Shown here piece by piece: positions 1-8,845 of a stretch of 64,000 bases of DNA. Origin of the DNA: Mucilaginibacter ginsenosidivorax (lineage in GTDB: Bacteria; Bacteroidota; Bacteroidia; Sphingobacteriales; Sphingobacteriaceae); NCBI RefSeq assembly GCF_007971525.1, contig NZ_CP042437.1:806001-870000 (forward strand). Direction: 5' to 3'. The notes beneath the pieces were generated by a model. It was given only the letters and a program-made list of their open reading frames with translations, was not told the DNA's origin and ran no database searches. The position numbers and the translations under genes were made by a program. How positions within the stretch are numbered: position 1 is the first letter of the stretch; each line of letters begins with the position of its first letter.

Positions 1-384
1 GCAGGCCTTTTGCTTATTGTAATAGGGCTGCTGTTTGGCAACGTAAAACGAAAGGCAAAAACCAATGCCCAGCTTACCCTGCTTAACGGCGAAGTATCAA
101 GGCAAAAGGATAACCTCGATAGAATAAACCACCATCTTGAAGAGATTATAGATGAGCGCACAAAAGACCTCCAGATAAAAAACCGAAAACTATCCGAACA
201 CTCCTCTTACCTCTCGCACCAGATTCGCGGGCCGATAGCAACCTTGCGCGGCTTGATTAACCTGGAAAGAGAAGGCCTTGTTGACGAAAAAGAATGCATC
301 ACCATGATGGATAAATGTGTATCTGAAATTGATGAAAAGATTATCGAGATGAGCGATATGCTACACGGGCCGGCAAGGGCCTGA
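1..384 (+). CDS. Partial signalling protein: membrane segment, coiled coil and DHp-like histidine domain
   Basis: The reading frame is open from base 1, so the gene starts outside the window; only the last 127 codons are seen. They hold a hydrophobic segment (LLIVIGLLFG), a charged coiled coil with the kinase-linker motif IDERTKDL, and a DHp-like helix with SHQIRGPIATLRGL, where the His would be the phospho-acceptor. The protein stops about 50 residues after this His, so no HATPase domain follows. Bacteroidota encode related sensors, often with N-terminal TPR repeats, that end at the DHp; whether TPRs are present here cannot be seen. It could act as a phospho-relay or dimerisation partner, or be a truncated kinase. 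No frameshifted ATPase remnant is visible downstream. Confidence 0.6.
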   Translation, partial: AGLLLIVIGLLFGNVKRKAKTNAQLTLLNGEVSRQKDNLDRINHHLEEIIDERTKDLQIKNRKLSEHSSYLSHQIRGPIATLRGLINLEREGLVDEKECITMMDKCVSEIDEKIIEMSDMLHGPARA

Positions 385-555
385 TAAGTCGAAATTAAAA
401 AATCAAAAGTCAAAATTAAACGCGGGTGCTGGTAAGTGGTAGCCGGCGATGTAAAATCAAAACGGGATTTACCTTCGTTGCCGCATGATAAATGCTATGG
501 CGATGCAGCTTCAAATTGTACCCCTCTCCTATCGTCAAATAACAAAGCGGTTGCG

Positions 556-858
556 CTAATTAAAATTAAAGGCCATTGGTAGCGTGCTGTGTATCTGTGC
601 TTCAAAAAGCCCCAGGTAAATACAGTACCAGGATATCATTTGCAGTATCAGCAACTGGCGGTGCCTTTTGTAACCTTGCGTTTCAAACGCAATGGTATCA
701 TTGCCGGCAGTAACAAAAAACCTTACTTCGCCCTTGCTGGGTTTAAAGGTTGACCTTAGCATATCAAACGCTTTAACTTTTAGCTTGCTATTCGGATCAT
801 GAATGGTGCCGTCTTTTAAAGCTTCGTTTTTTGAAATGGATATCAGGTAGTTGGACAT
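556..858 (-). CDS. Small hypothetical protein, about 100 aa
   Basis: I do not recognise this family. The start is placed at the ATG giving MSNYLISISKNEAL, because the upstream extension is short and protein-unlike. The product begins with a polar region (residues 1-60) containing KVKAFDMLRSTFKPSKGEVRFFV, whose strand-like pattern suggests a small beta-rich fold, and ends with a hydrophobic stretch (LLILQMISWYCIYLGLF) that could be one membrane helix or a buried helix. It stands alone, with more than 170 bases free on either side. It may be lineage-specific. Confidence 0.45.
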   Translation of the reverse strand: MSNYLISISKNEALKDGTIHDPNSKLKVKAFDMLRSTFKPSKGEVRFFVTAGNDTIAFETQGYKRHRQLLILQMISWYCIYLGLFEAQIHSTLPMAFNFN

Positions 859-1092
859 AACAGTATATTGTTTTTCAGGGTAAAAAACAGGCAACAATTT
901 TTACTCCAAAAACCTAAATAACAAAGCGGCATAAACCTTTTATGTTTATACCGCTTATAAATTTTACAAAAGTTTCCTTTAGTTAAATATAATTAATCAA
1001 TATTTAACATCTAAAAAACTCGTTATGAGCAAAGTGTAGCAATTACTGTATGATAAACCCACATGTGTTAGGTTTATAGCACAACTATTAAA

Positions 1093-1461
1093 TTATACGG
1101 CCACCGCGCTTTTATTGCGCAGTTCTTCATAAAGCAATATTACCTTACGTTGCAGGTTGGCAATCTCCGCTTCACGATCAACAAGTTTTTTTTGAGCTAC
1201 GCTGAGGTTTGATGGGGTAAGGTCAATTTCTTCTGCATCAAGTGCAAGCAGGTTTACCACATTCAGTTCAAATATATTTGCAATTTGTTCAAGACGCGAT
1301 AAGTTGATATCCGTGACACCTGTTTCTATTTTTGAAAACGCCGGGATAGAAATACCTAACCGGTTTGCTACATCTTCCTGACTCCAACCATGCTGGTGGC
1401 GTAGGGTACGAATGTTTTTGCCGACAAACTTATTTGTCTTCTTTTTTGTAATCTCGCTCAT
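1093..1461 (-). CDS. XRE-family (Cro/CI-type) transcriptional regulator with C-terminal coiled coil
   Basis: The 122-residue product has an N-terminal helix-turn-helix of the HTH_3 family at about residues 14-68: RTLRHQHGWSQEDVANRLG, then the recognition helix ISIPAFSKIETG, then SRLEQIANIFELNVVNLL. Residues 85-116 (KKLVDREAEIANLQRKVILL) form a heptad-rich coiled coil, probably for dimerisation. Small XRE proteins of this layout are common in Sphingobacteriaceae. No ligand domain is present, so its targets cannot be inferred. It lies downstream of the helicase gene on the same strand, but a GC-rich hairpin separates them, so it probably has its own promoter. Confidence 0.85.
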   Translation of the reverse strand: MSEITKKKTNKFVGKNIRTLRHQHGWSQEDVANRLGISIPAFSKIETGVTDINLSRLEQIANIFELNVVNLLALDAEEIDLTPSNLSVAQKKLVDREAEIANLQRKVILLYEELRNKSAVAV

Positions 1462-1539
1462 TTGTGGGGTATCAATAATAAATTAGTTCAAAAACATAAC
1501 CAAACGTTATGCCATTGTTAATTTACCTTAAAATATACA

Positions 1540-1568
1540 CCCGTCCCGCACAATCGATTGGGGACGGG
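1540..1568 (-). terminator. GC-rich hairpin downstream of the helicase gene
   Basis: Perfect 8-bp arms CCCGTCCC (1540-1547) and GGGACGGG (1561-1568) enclose a 13-nt loop. A second small hairpin, CCACA/TGTGG, lies at 1590-1602, nearer the helicase stop. There is no clear U-tract on the minus strand, so termination is inferred from position and stem strength. Confidence 0.45.
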
Positions 1569-1611
1569 AGCGAGAACGGGGAAACAATTCCACAAAATGT
1601 GGGATTAACTG

Positions 1612-3912
1612 TTAGTTTATATTATTGATTATATACAGCTTGGCAAATTTAAGTAACAGTTGCTTTTGGCCAATTTCTTTAAAAAAAATGGTTGCTTTAA
1701 CATCGGGTTTGTTACCCTCCAGGCTAAGTACCTTGCCAAAGCCAAAACGTTCGTGTTCAACTTCCATACCTACCTGTAGGTTTGAGGTATCGGACGGTTT
1801 AAAGCCTGCCGACACCACATGAGCCTTAGCCAATATCGATGTTGTTTTTATTGGTGCCGATGTTGCCGGCTTGGGTTTCGAAAATGCATCGGCCTGCTTA
1901 TTCCCCCCTCCTGTCCAGGCCTTGCGCTCATCGTCAAAAAATGGATTGTTACTGGTTGTTGTTTTGGCGCTATAGTCAAGTTCAAGGTATTTGGCATCTA
2001 TTTCATCTAAAAAGCGGCTCGGTTCGCAGCTAATAAGCGTTCCAAACTTAAAACGTGATGTGGCATAGCTAATAGTGAGCTTTGATTCGGCACGCGTTAC
2101 GGCCACGTAAAACAAGCGGCGTTCTTCTTCCAGGTCACTGCGCGAGTTGAGCGACATTTGAGATGGGAAAAGGTTTTCCTCGAGTCCGACCACGTTTACC
2201 TGCGAAAACTCAAGTCCTTTTGATGAGTGTATAGTCATCAACGACACGGTATCGGCATCCTTATCTTTATCCTTATCATCATTGGTAAGCAAGGCGATAT
2301 CCTGCATGAAAATATCCAGGCCTTTCTCCTCGATGTCTTCACGTTCGCTAAACTCTTTGATCCCGTTCAACAGCTCCTGGATATTTTCGTAACGGTTAAG
2401 CCCTTCTACAGATTTATCCTCATACAAGTCTTTTAAAAGCCCTGAGTGCTGCGCAATATACAAAGCCGACTCATAAGCCGATTTGGTTTTAGCAAGCACC
2501 TGGAAGCTTTGAATCATGGTTGCAAAGGCCGCCAGGGTTGATGGGGGTTTACCATCATAATATTTGGCCGGTTCGGCAATTACCTCCCAGGGGGTTACCT
2601 GGTGGGCATCGGCACTTACAATTATCCTATCAACACTGGTATCGCCTATACCGCGTTTGGGGTAGTTAATAACACGTTTTAGTGCTTCCTCGTCATTTGG
2701 ATTAAACGTCAGGCGGAAATAGGAAATTAAATCCTTAATCTCTTTTCGCTGATAGAATGACAAGCCTCCATAAATTTTATACGGAATACCCAGCTTGCGC
2801 AGGGCCTCCTCCATCGAGCGCGACTGTGCGTTTGTGCGATACAGGATGGCAAAGTTATTCCAGTTTTTGCCCAGGCGGCTCCTGTCTTCCATAATCGACT
2901 CGGCTACCATTTTACCCTCTTCATTATCGCTGAAGGCGCGCATGATCTTTATTTTATCGCCTGCTTCCTTTTCGCTGAAAACATTCTTTTTAAGCTGCTC
3001 CTTGTTATTGCTGATGATGCTGTTGGCAACATTCACAATATTCTGGGTCGACCGGTAGTTTTGCTCCAGCTTAAACACCTTCAAATCCGGGTAGTCCTTT
3101 TCAAAATTCAGGATGTTTTGAATATTTGCCCCGCGAAATGCGTAAATACTTTGTGCGTCATCGCCCACAACACATAAATTCTCGTTAACTGCAGCCAGTT
3201 TTTTCACAATCAGGTATTGCGAAAAGTTGGTATCCTGGTACTCATCCACCATCAGGTATTTAAACTTGTGCTGGTATTTATTCAGCACATCGGGGTGCAG
3301 TTTGAGTAATTCGTTGGTTTTATAAAGTAAATCGTCAAAATCCATAGCTCCGGCACGGAAGCACCGGGTAGCATACAGCTCGTAAATTTTGCCCAGCTGC
3401 CCACGCCCTGTAGCTGTATCGTCGGCCTGTATCTGCTCGTTTTTATTATACTCCCTGAAAGATATCAGGTTGTTTTTTGATGCCGAAATACGGTTAAGCA
3501 CAAAGTTTACCGCGTATAATTTATCATCAAGGTTAAGTTCCTTAATAATAGCGCGCAATACACTTTTGCTGTCATCGGTATCGTAAATGGTAAAGTTGCT
3601 GGGGTAACCAATCTTTTCGGCCTCCACGCGCAAAATTTTGGCAAATACCGAGTGAAAGGTACCCATCCAGATGTTTTTGGCCTCGGGGCCAACTACATGC
3701 GTAATACGCTCGCGCATTTCGCGGGCGGCTTTGTTGGTAAATGTTAAAACCAGTATATTAAATGAGTCGACACCCTTGCGGATAAGATGCGCCACCCGGT
3801 ATGTGATCACCCTTGTTTTGCCCGACCCGGCACCAGCGATAATCATCACCGGTCCGTCGGTTTGTTCTACCGCTGCCCTTTGTTCGGGGTTTAAACCCTG
3901 TAAATAATCCAA
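1612..3912 (-). CDS. pcrA: ATP-dependent DNA helicase, UvrD/PcrA type (SF1A)
   Basis: The 766-residue product has every SF1A helicase motif: Q motif GLNPEQ (6-11), Walker A AGAGSGKT (26-33), motif II DEYQDTN, motif III GDDAQSIYAFRGA, motif IV LEQNYRS, motif V MTIHSSKGLEF and motif VI LFYVAVTRA. The C-terminus carries the Tudor-like fold seen in PcrA/UvrD (VGMEVEHERFGFGKV), which in the family contacts RNA polymerase. The enzyme unwinds DNA 3'-5' in nucleotide excision and mismatch repair and removes Rep-type or RecA intermediates. Length fits the family. Separating pcrA from uvrD by name is arbitrary in this phylum; family confidence is very high. Confidence 0.95.
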   Translation of the reverse strand: MDYLQGLNPEQRAAVEQTDGPVMIIAGAGSGKTRVITYRVAHLIRKGVDSFNILVLTFTNKAAREMRERITHVVGPEAKNIWMGTFHSVFAKILRVEAEKIGYPSNFTIYDTDDSKSVLRAIIKELNLDDKLYAVNFVLNRISASKNNLISFREYNKNEQIQADDTATGRGQLGKIYELYATRCFRAGAMDFDDLLYKTNELLKLHPDVLNKYQHKFKYLMVDEYQDTNFSQYLIVKKLAAVNENLCVVGDDAQSIYAFRGANIQNILNFEKDYPDLKVFKLEQNYRSTQNIVNVANSIISNNKEQLKKNVFSEKEAGDKIKIMRAFSDNEEGKMVAESIMEDRSRLGKNWNNFAILYRTNAQSRSMEEALRKLGIPYKIYGGLSFYQRKEIKDLISYFRLTFNPNDEEALKRVINYPKRGIGDTSVDRIIVSADAHQVTPWEVIAEPAKYYDGKPPSTLAAFATMIQSFQVLAKTKSAYESALYIAQHSGLLKDLYEDKSVEGLNRYENIQELLNGIKEFSEREDIEEKGLDIFMQDIALLTNDDKDKDKDADTVSLMTIHSSKGLEFSQVNVVGLEENLFPSQMSLNSRSDLEEERRLFYVAVTRAESKLTISYATSRFKFGTLISCEPSRFLDEIDAKYLELDYSAKTTTSNNPFFDDERKAWTGGGNKQADAFSKPKPATSAPIKTTSILAKAHVVSAGFKPSDTSNLQVGMEVEHERFGFGKVLSLEGNKPDVKATIFFKEIGQKQLLLKFAKLYIINNIN

Positions 3913-4006
3913 AATCTTTTCCTCTTTTTCTTAAAGCAGCGAAATTAAGGTTTTGTGCCGAAAGGGGAAAGTAAGATTAGTATAGAAATACTAACAATGG
4001 GCTTTA

Positions 4007-4159
4007 GGATGTGCAAATTTCAGATTTCAGATGTGCAGATGTTTACTGACTGATTTTTAGAATCCCATTGAATTTGGTTCAAACTTAAAATCCTGAAAAT
4101 TCTTTAATTCGGTAAATTCAGGTTCAGACAGTATCTACACATTTGCAAACTGCACATCC
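4007..4159. repeat. Imperfect palindromic intergenic element
   Basis: The 3913-4371 gap has no gene but holds an element with inverted outer ends: GGATGTGCAAATTT at 4007 and TTTGCAAACTGCACATCC ending at 4159. Internal near-copies (TTTCAGATTTCAGATGTGCAG) add secondary structure. It resembles the short non-coding palindromes found next to gene ends elsewhere in this window but shares no obvious core with them. No function is known. Confidence 0.5.
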
Positions 4160-4371
4160 ATAATTAGTTAGCCTATTTTTTTTATTTATTTCTCTTCGTT
4201 ATTAACTATATATTTAATATATTCGTGTAATACATATACCGAAGCAAAAAAACACCCTTATAAATTAAAAACGTTCCTGTTTTTGATATTAAAATGACAT
4301 TATAATATTGAAAAATAAAAACAATTAACCTGAAAGCAACTTATCTTAATAACAATTAAAACACTGCTACT

Positions 4372-4500
4372 ATGGAAACCAGGGAGAAAGAAAAGAACGA
4401 GGCCACTAAAGAAATGCGCGACCCTAAAACTATTAAACAGGAAAAAACCGACGCAGCGAAAGTTATTGCCAAAAGGTACAAGAAAAAGCCTTTGCTTTAA
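4372..4500 (+). CDS. 42-residue highly charged small protein
   Basis: An ATG opens a 42-codon frame rich in Lys, Glu, Arg and Asp (METREKEKNEATKEM...KKKPLL), with no hydrophobic segment or cysteine. A perfect 12-bp terminator stem starts 8 bases after the stop, which supports a discrete short transcript, and the strongly AT-rich upstream DNA suits a promoter. The composition fits a small cytosolic, possibly nucleic-acid-binding or disordered protein, but I do not recognise a family. It is better supported than the longer antisense reading of the same bases, which is low-complexity hydrophobic sequence. Confidence 0.55.
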   Translation: METREKEKNEATKEMRDPKTIKQEKTDAAKVIAKRYKKKPLL

Positions 4501-4507
4501 ACGCGCC

Positions 4508-4550
4508 ACACAAAAAGCCTGTTTAACTTAAGCCAACGGGCTTTTTGTGT
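4508..4550 (+). terminator. Rho-independent terminator
   Basis: Perfect 12-bp stem: ACACAAAAAGCC (4508-4519) pairs with GGCTTTTTGTGT (4539-4550) around a 19-nt loop. The descending arm provides the U-rich run. It follows the 42-codon gene directly. Confidence 0.8.
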
Positions 4551-4766
4551 TTATAATTTGCATTGCTTATCCCCATCTTGATGAATGATTACTGCATATG
4601 TAACGTTCACACCAACAATTTATATTTTTTGCCCCGCTACTCAGCATTGGGCTAAACTTATTTCCTGCAGTCGCCTGCATCCGCACAATATCTATCAAAA
4701 TAATTAAAACATCTGCACGTAGCAAAGCTGTTACCATTTGAATAACAAACCATTACCCCGAATTAC

Positions 4767-4774
4767 TAAATTTG
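4767..4774 (+). promoter_or_regulatory. Candidate -7 element (TAAATTTG) before the dienelactone hydrolase gene
   Basis: TAAATTTG matches the Bacteroidota -7 consensus TAnnTTTG. A TTTG lies at 4737-4740, but the 26-nt gap is longer than the usual ~19-21. The wider string TACTAAATTTGAAT recurs in front of the AraC gene at 14.7 kb. The leader would be under 15 nt, so this is tentative. Confidence 0.35.
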
Positions 4775-4788
4775 AATAAAACCTTTTT

Positions 4789-5676
4789 ATGAGCCAGATA
4801 AACAAAGACGACATTAAACAGGAGGTGTTTGACCTGTATGATGATTATGCACACAACCGGCTTAACCGACGCGATTTTGTGCAAAGGTTATCGCTTTATG
4901 CCGTTGGCGGCTTAACTGTACCTGCCCTGATGAGTTTCCTGATGCCTGATTACCAGGGCAATGTGCAAATTAAGCCCGATGACCCACGTTTAACAACCGG
5001 ATACATTAATTATCCATCGCCAAAAGGCGGCGGAACAATTAAAGGTTTGCTATCAAAGCCGGCAGAGGCCAAAAATAAACTGGGTGGAGTTATTGTAGTT
5101 CATGAAAACCGCGGCCTAAACCCGTATATTGAAGATGTAGGCCGAAGGGCGGCCCTGGCAGGCTTTATATCGCTGGCACCCGACGCACTTACACCGCTGG
5201 GCGGCTATCCGGGCAACGACGATGCCGGCCGTGCCCTGCAAAGCAAACGCGATAAGGGCGAAATGGAAGAAGACTTTATAGCAGCTTTCAATTACCTAAA
5301 AAACCATAAAGATTGTAACGGCAAGGTAGGTGTGGTAGGTTTTTGCTTCGGCGGAGGTATTGCCAATACCATGGCTGTACGCGTGCCCGATTTGGCAGCT
5401 GCCGTGCCTTTTTACGGTGCCCAGCCCGCTGTATCAGATGTACCTAAAATTAATGCCCCGCTGATGCTGCATTATGCATCGCTGGATACCAGGATTACCG
5501 AGGGCTGGCCCGCCTATGAGGCGGCGCTAAAAGAGAATGGCAAAAAGTACCAGGCATTTATTTACCAAAACGTAAACCACGGCTTTCATAACGACACCAC
5601 ACCCCGGTATGATAAAGCCGCCGCCGAACTGGCATGGAAACGTACGATTGATTTTTTTGGCGAACAGTTGAAATAA
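4789..5676 (+). CDS. Dienelactone hydrolase family protein with Tat-like N-terminus
   Basis: This 295-residue alpha/beta hydrolase has the dienelactone hydrolase triad: nucleophile Cys186 in GFCFGGG, Asp233 in SLDTRIT and His264 in NVNHGF. Glu106 in VVHENRG matches the family's conserved active-site Glu. Residues 27-52 ([28 protein letters not shown]) form a twin-arginine-like segment followed by a hydrophobic stretch, as in many Bacteroidota homologues annotated as exported or membrane-anchored. The family hydrolyses cyclic lactones and small esters; the natural substrate here is unknown. It appears to be a single-gene unit. Confidence 0.85.
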   Translation: MSQINKDDIKQEVFDLYDDYAHNRLNRRDFVQRLSLYAVGGLTVPALMSFLMPDYQGNVQIKPDDPRLTTGYINYPSPKGGGTIKGLLSKPAEAKNKLGGVIVVHENRGLNPYIEDVGRRAALAGFISLAPDALTPLGGYPGNDDAGRALQSKRDKGEMEEDFIAAFNYLKNHKDCNGKVGVVGFCFGGGIANTMAVRVPDLAAAVPFYGAQPAVSDVPKINAPLMLHYASLDTRITEGWPAYEAALKENGKKYQAFIYQNVNHGFHNDTTPRYDKAAAELAWKRTIDFFGEQLK

Positions 5677-5728
5677 CGCCTTATGATAAAAAGATCATAG
5701 TTAATTTAAAATTTAGCTAAACGCTGAA

Positions 5729-5766
5729 GGTGAGTGATGTATATTGCACTGCGGTTATTACTCACC
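5729..5766. repeat. Decayed copy of the GGTGAGT/ACTCACC palindrome family
   Basis: GGTGAGT (5729-5735) and ACTCACC (5760-5766) are perfect 7-bp inverted arms. The sequence between them contains ATGTATATTGC, and CCGGTGTGGCTGC follows. These match pieces of the larger element at 45.13-45.28 kb (CGACTCACCCCGGCTACGCTGC and GCAATATACGT), so this looks like a shortened relative. Confidence 0.4.
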
Positions 5767-5853
5767 CGGTGTGGCTGCACCCTTTACCCACTCTTAGGCT
5801 TCGCCGTAAAGATTGGTCTGGAATTTTTAATTAAAAATAACTGTGCAGTAAGC

Positions 5854-6384
5854 ATGAAATTGATTAACCTATACCTGATTTTCAGTTTAGTTATTTTGTC
5901 AAATGCTGTTGGCCAAACCAAACGCAGCACCGCCCATGAATATAGAAATGACATTTACAAATTTGCAGTAAAAATCCCGGGCGATTGGAAACTGTACGGA
6001 CAGATACAAAACGACACCAGCCAGCACCGCGCAATAGCAGATTGGGGCTTGCCTTTAACCCACAGCGAGTTGGAAAATGCCGACATCGAAAATTCCATAT
6101 CCATAACAGCTTATAAAAGAACCGGAATTAATTCATTGGCACAATTAATTGAAGTTGACAAAAAAAGAACTAATCCGGCTACTACTTCATTTGAAACCAA
6201 CGGCACTAATGATAATTCACTCATCATCAGTACATCAACTAACGGACTGAAATACAAGGGAAAATCATACTACATCTTCAAAAACGGGATTGGCTATGTT
6301 GTAAACTTTATGGCGACACCCGGTACTTATGACAAAAACATAGCGATGTTTGAACGTTTTTATAAAAATATTAAGTACGAGTGA
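5854..6384 (+). CDS. Secreted hypothetical protein, PsbP/DUF1795-like fold suspected
   Basis: The open frame extends further upstream, but the ATG at 5854 starts a clean signal peptide (MKLINLYLIFSLVILSNAVGQ), and upstream DNA is a repeat, so I use that start (176 aa). After the signal the protein has IYKFAVKIPGDWKLYG, the opening strand and IPxxW pattern typical of PsbP/Mog1-like domains, then alternating strands ending in YVVNFMATPGTY and FERFYKNIKYE. Such proteins are usually periplasmic or lipid-linked with no defined activity. It converges on the DoxX gene; a palindrome lies between them. Confidence 0.6.
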   Translation: MKLINLYLIFSLVILSNAVGQTKRSTAHEYRNDIYKFAVKIPGDWKLYGQIQNDTSQHRAIADWGLPLTHSELENADIENSISITAYKRTGINSLAQLIEVDKKRTNPATTSFETNGTNDNSLIISTSTNGLKYKGKSYYIFKNGIGYVVNFMATPGTYDKNIAMFERFYKNIKYE

Positions 6385-6396
6385 TTATCCGTTTTT

Positions 6397-6433
6397 TTAA
6401 TGTCACTGCCATAAATATTTCAAATGACATTAA
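6397..6433. terminator. Palindrome between convergent genes
   Basis: TTAATGTCA (6397-6405) and TGACATTAA (6425-6433) form a perfect 9-bp stem around a 19-nt loop between the stops of the secreted protein and the DoxX protein. A T-run precedes it on the + strand rather than following it, so bidirectional termination is inferred mainly from location. Confidence 0.4.
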
Positions 6434-6445
6434 CGCGTGGCGGTA

Positions 6446-6889
6446 CTATATTTTATTACCCGTAAAATCATCAATGCTCCATTTATAACGGCCTATGCCA
6501 GATAAAACCAATCCGGCACCGGTAAAAACAAAAACGGGGTAATTAAACGGGGCTCCGATACCCAAAAAAACAGCCATAGATAAGCCGAACGCAAGGGTCA
6601 GCAGCGCCGCTCCTAAAGCTACCTGTTTAGTTTTATAACCTATTACAAGGCAAATGCCAAAAATAATTTCGGCGAGCGTGGCCAATGCTGCCATTACATT
6701 GGCCAAAGTACGGTTTAAAAAAGGTGTTAATGTATTGGTATAGTCAACAAAATGTTTCCAATCGCCCCAGGCTACTCCGGCTGATCCATTTGGCCCCAGT
6801 ACGCCCAGCCTGTCCAATACCGGCAGTATAAAGCCCAGTCCGAGCGCGATACGTAAAACTAATTGTGCTATTCCTGATGAGTTTTTCAT
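6446..6889 (-). CDS. DoxX family integral membrane protein
   Basis: The 147-residue protein has four predicted membrane helices and the DoxX signature at the N-terminus (QLVLRIALGLGFILPVLDRLG) plus the later pattern AEIIFGICLVIGYKTK. DoxX-family proteins are small inner-membrane proteins tied to redox and thiol stress or to oxidoreductase complexes; a catalytic role is not established for this subgroup. Its position among hydrolases and oxidoreductases fits that theme. It is followed upstream by the secreted hydrolase on the same strand with an 82-bp gap, so co-transcription is possible. Confidence 0.8.
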   Translation of the reverse strand: MKNSSGIAQLVLRIALGLGFILPVLDRLGVLGPNGSAGVAWGDWKHFVDYTNTLTPFLNRTLANVMAALATLAEIIFGICLVIGYKTKQVALGAALLTLAFGLSMAVFLGIGAPFNYPVFVFTGAGLVLSGIGRYKWSIDDFTGNKI

Positions 6890-6971
6890 TGATGATGTTT
6901 TGAAACACCAAAGTTAAAAACTTATCCTTTCATTAGCCGTTGGATTATTTTGTTAAACTGCAAACCTTAAC

Positions 6972-8033
6972 CTACAACCACTTACTAAACCAGTCCAGCG
7001 TCATTTTAAAATGTTCCGGCGTGGATGTATGAAAAAGCTTCGGCGTTACATCGCGGCTAATTCTGCTCGTCGCTTTTTTGGCGGCATAGGCCTGCATGGC
7101 TGATGCATAGGCAATATTTGCGCCGGGCAATGGGCAATTAGGATCGTTCTCGGTACCAACAACCAACAGCGCCCGCGGCGCCATCAGCCGAAGCATGGAC
7201 GGGCAGTCAAACTCGCCGGTAATATTGGGCAGCAATTTATCCCATACGGCTTTCACGTTGCGTTTATTTAAAACCGAATCGCCAAGGTCTTTTGCAGCTT
7301 GTAAATGAGCGCCTTGGATAGTACCTGCACGCGCCTGCCATTTATCATTATCTAACGACCATTTGAAGCTTTGTACCGAAATATCCAACACAACTACCTT
7401 TATCCGCTTATCAGCCGAGGCCGCAAGCCAGGTTTCGATCCCCCCCATCGAGATACCGCCCATACCAATACGGTTTGCATCAACATCCGGCCTGCTCACC
7501 AGGTAATCGGTTATCCGCCAAAGGTCAAAGGCGGTATCAAACAAAAATGGGTGAGTTTGGCGGGCTTTGTCCTTATTTTCCCAGGCCGCGGTAGCGGCTG
7601 CCACATACTCTGTTGAACCATGCGCGCCGCCGGCAATACGTTCGCCGTGAAAACGGGCATCAATAGCCACGCCCATGATGCCGCGTTTGGCTAACTGGTA
7701 CAATATTTTTTTATTATCCTCTTTGCGGCCGCCCGTGCCATGTAAAAAAACAACCGCAGGGTGCGCCCTGGTTCCGGTAACCGGCTTGTAAATAAGCATG
7801 GGTACCCTTTCATTTTTTTCGCTGTAAATAAAACCATGCTCAATGATAACCGAATCTGTTTTGGTTACCTCAAAAGCAGGATTTAACGGAACCCGCGGCC
7901 TTTCAAGCAGCTTTTTAAAATCGGCAGCCACTTTATCAGCAGGCGGATAGTTTATTTGTTGTGAGAATGAAGCAAATGAGCACAACCACAACGCAACAGT
8001 TGGGTAAAGTATCCTGGTTTTAAACAACATCAT
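6972..8033 (-). CDS. Secreted alpha/beta hydrolase (prolyl-oligopeptidase/acetyl-esterase-like)
   Basis: A signal peptide (MLFKTRILYPTVALWLCSFASFSQ) leads into a 353-residue alpha/beta hydrolase. The oxyanion region is HPAVVFLHGTGG (about 91-102), the nucleophile elbow is GGISMGG with Ser195, and a C-terminal His lies in HTSTPEHFKMTLDWFSKWL. The lid region (SFKWSLDNDKWQARAG) is typical of the Bacteroidota 'alpha/beta hydrolase family' proteins related to xylan or cephalosporin acetyl esterases. Substrate is unknown; periplasmic location is inferred from the signal. Two adjacent Met codons make the exact start ambiguous by one residue. Confidence 0.8.
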   Translation of the reverse strand: MMLFKTRILYPTVALWLCSFASFSQQINYPPADKVAADFKKLLERPRVPLNPAFEVTKTDSVIIEHGFIYSEKNERVPMLIYKPVTGTRAHPAVVFLHGTGGRKEDNKKILYQLAKRGIMGVAIDARFHGERIAGGAHGSTEYVAAATAAWENKDKARQTHPFLFDTAFDLWRITDYLVSRPDVDANRIGMGGISMGGIETWLAASADKRIKVVVLDISVQSFKWSLDNDKWQARAGTIQGAHLQAAKDLGDSVLNKRNVKAVWDKLLPNITGEFDCPSMLRLMAPRALLVVGTENDPNCPLPGANIAYASAMQAYAAKKATSRISRDVTPKLFHTSTPEHFKMTLDWFSKWL

Positions 8034-8204
8034 GAAACTGGTTTATGGGCACAATGTATAAAACATAGCGCTTAATATTTGTAACAATACCATTAAGTGT
8101 GTATTTCAGGGATTGTATTTTTGCTCAAATGCATTCGGCCCGGGGCTGGTATTTCAGCCAGCCGCAGGCCAAATGCATTTATCCATAAAGCGCTACCGCC
8201 CTTA

Positions 8205-8801
8205 TTACAGTACTTTATAAACCTGCCCGGTTTGGCTGCCCAGCACGCTTTTGAGGTACGCCTGCGTTACCCGGTGCATGCTCACCGGGATATGCCCATG
8301 AAAATATGGGAAATAGGCCGGCGATTCTTCTACCACATCAGGTGCTACAGCATTTATACGTACGTTGTTTTCAAGTTCAACCGCTGCTCCGCGTACAAAA
8401 CCGTTGATGGCACCGTTCATCGCGCTTAAATTAGCCCCCAGCACAATCGGATCCTCGGCCAATGAACCCGAAGTTAATGTGAACGATCCTTTGGGGTTGA
8501 TGTAGTGCTGGCCTATCAATACCAGGTTAACCTGCCCCATCAGTTTGCTGTTAACACCTATCCTGAAATCGGCATCCTTCATACTGCCCAGGGGCCCAAA
8601 ATGGCCATCGCCGCTTGCGCAAACCAAGGCATCAAACTTGCCTGCCTGCTTGTAAAGGTTTTCTATCGATTCGGGCGAAGAGATATCTACCTGCAGGTCG
8701 CCGCTTTTTGATCCGGCTTTTATCAGTTCATTGTCCTTTTGTAATGCTTCGGTAATGTGTTTTCCAATTGTGCCAGTGGCACCTACAATAATTATTTTCA
8801 T
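8205..8801 (-). CDS. Short-chain dehydrogenase/reductase, atypical catalytic site
   Basis: The ATG at 8801 opens MKIIIVGATGTIGKHI, a Rossmann GxxGxxG dinucleotide site; the longer frame adds a basic extension and runs toward the operator region, so the shorter start (198 aa) is preferred. Later SDR landmarks are present: DALVCASG (replacing NNAG), TSGSLAEDP and NNVRINAVAPDVVEES. The usual YxxxK is replaced by ANLSAMNGAI, as in the SDR subfamily whose members read A-x-x-N-G-A-x-x-x-FVR. Activity may therefore differ from classical alcohol dehydrogenases. It is divergent from an HxlR regulator, its probable controller. Confidence 0.8.
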   Translation of the reverse strand: MKIIIVGATGTIGKHITEALQKDNELIKAGSKSGDLQVDISSPESIENLYKQAGKFDALVCASGDGHFGPLGSMKDADFRIGVNSKLMGQVNLVLIGQHYINPKGSFTLTSGSLAEDPIVLGANLSAMNGAINGFVRGAAVELENNVRINAVAPDVVEESPAYFPYFHGHIPVSMHRVTQAYLKSVLGSQTGQVYKVL

Positions 8802-8845
8802 AATAGCTTTCTTTTTTTTAACAATATTAAGCCAATACTTTACTT

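Noticed and set aside
8097..8429. 110-codon + frame over the SDR C-terminus
   Set aside because: It is an antisense shadow of the SDR gene with no family features.
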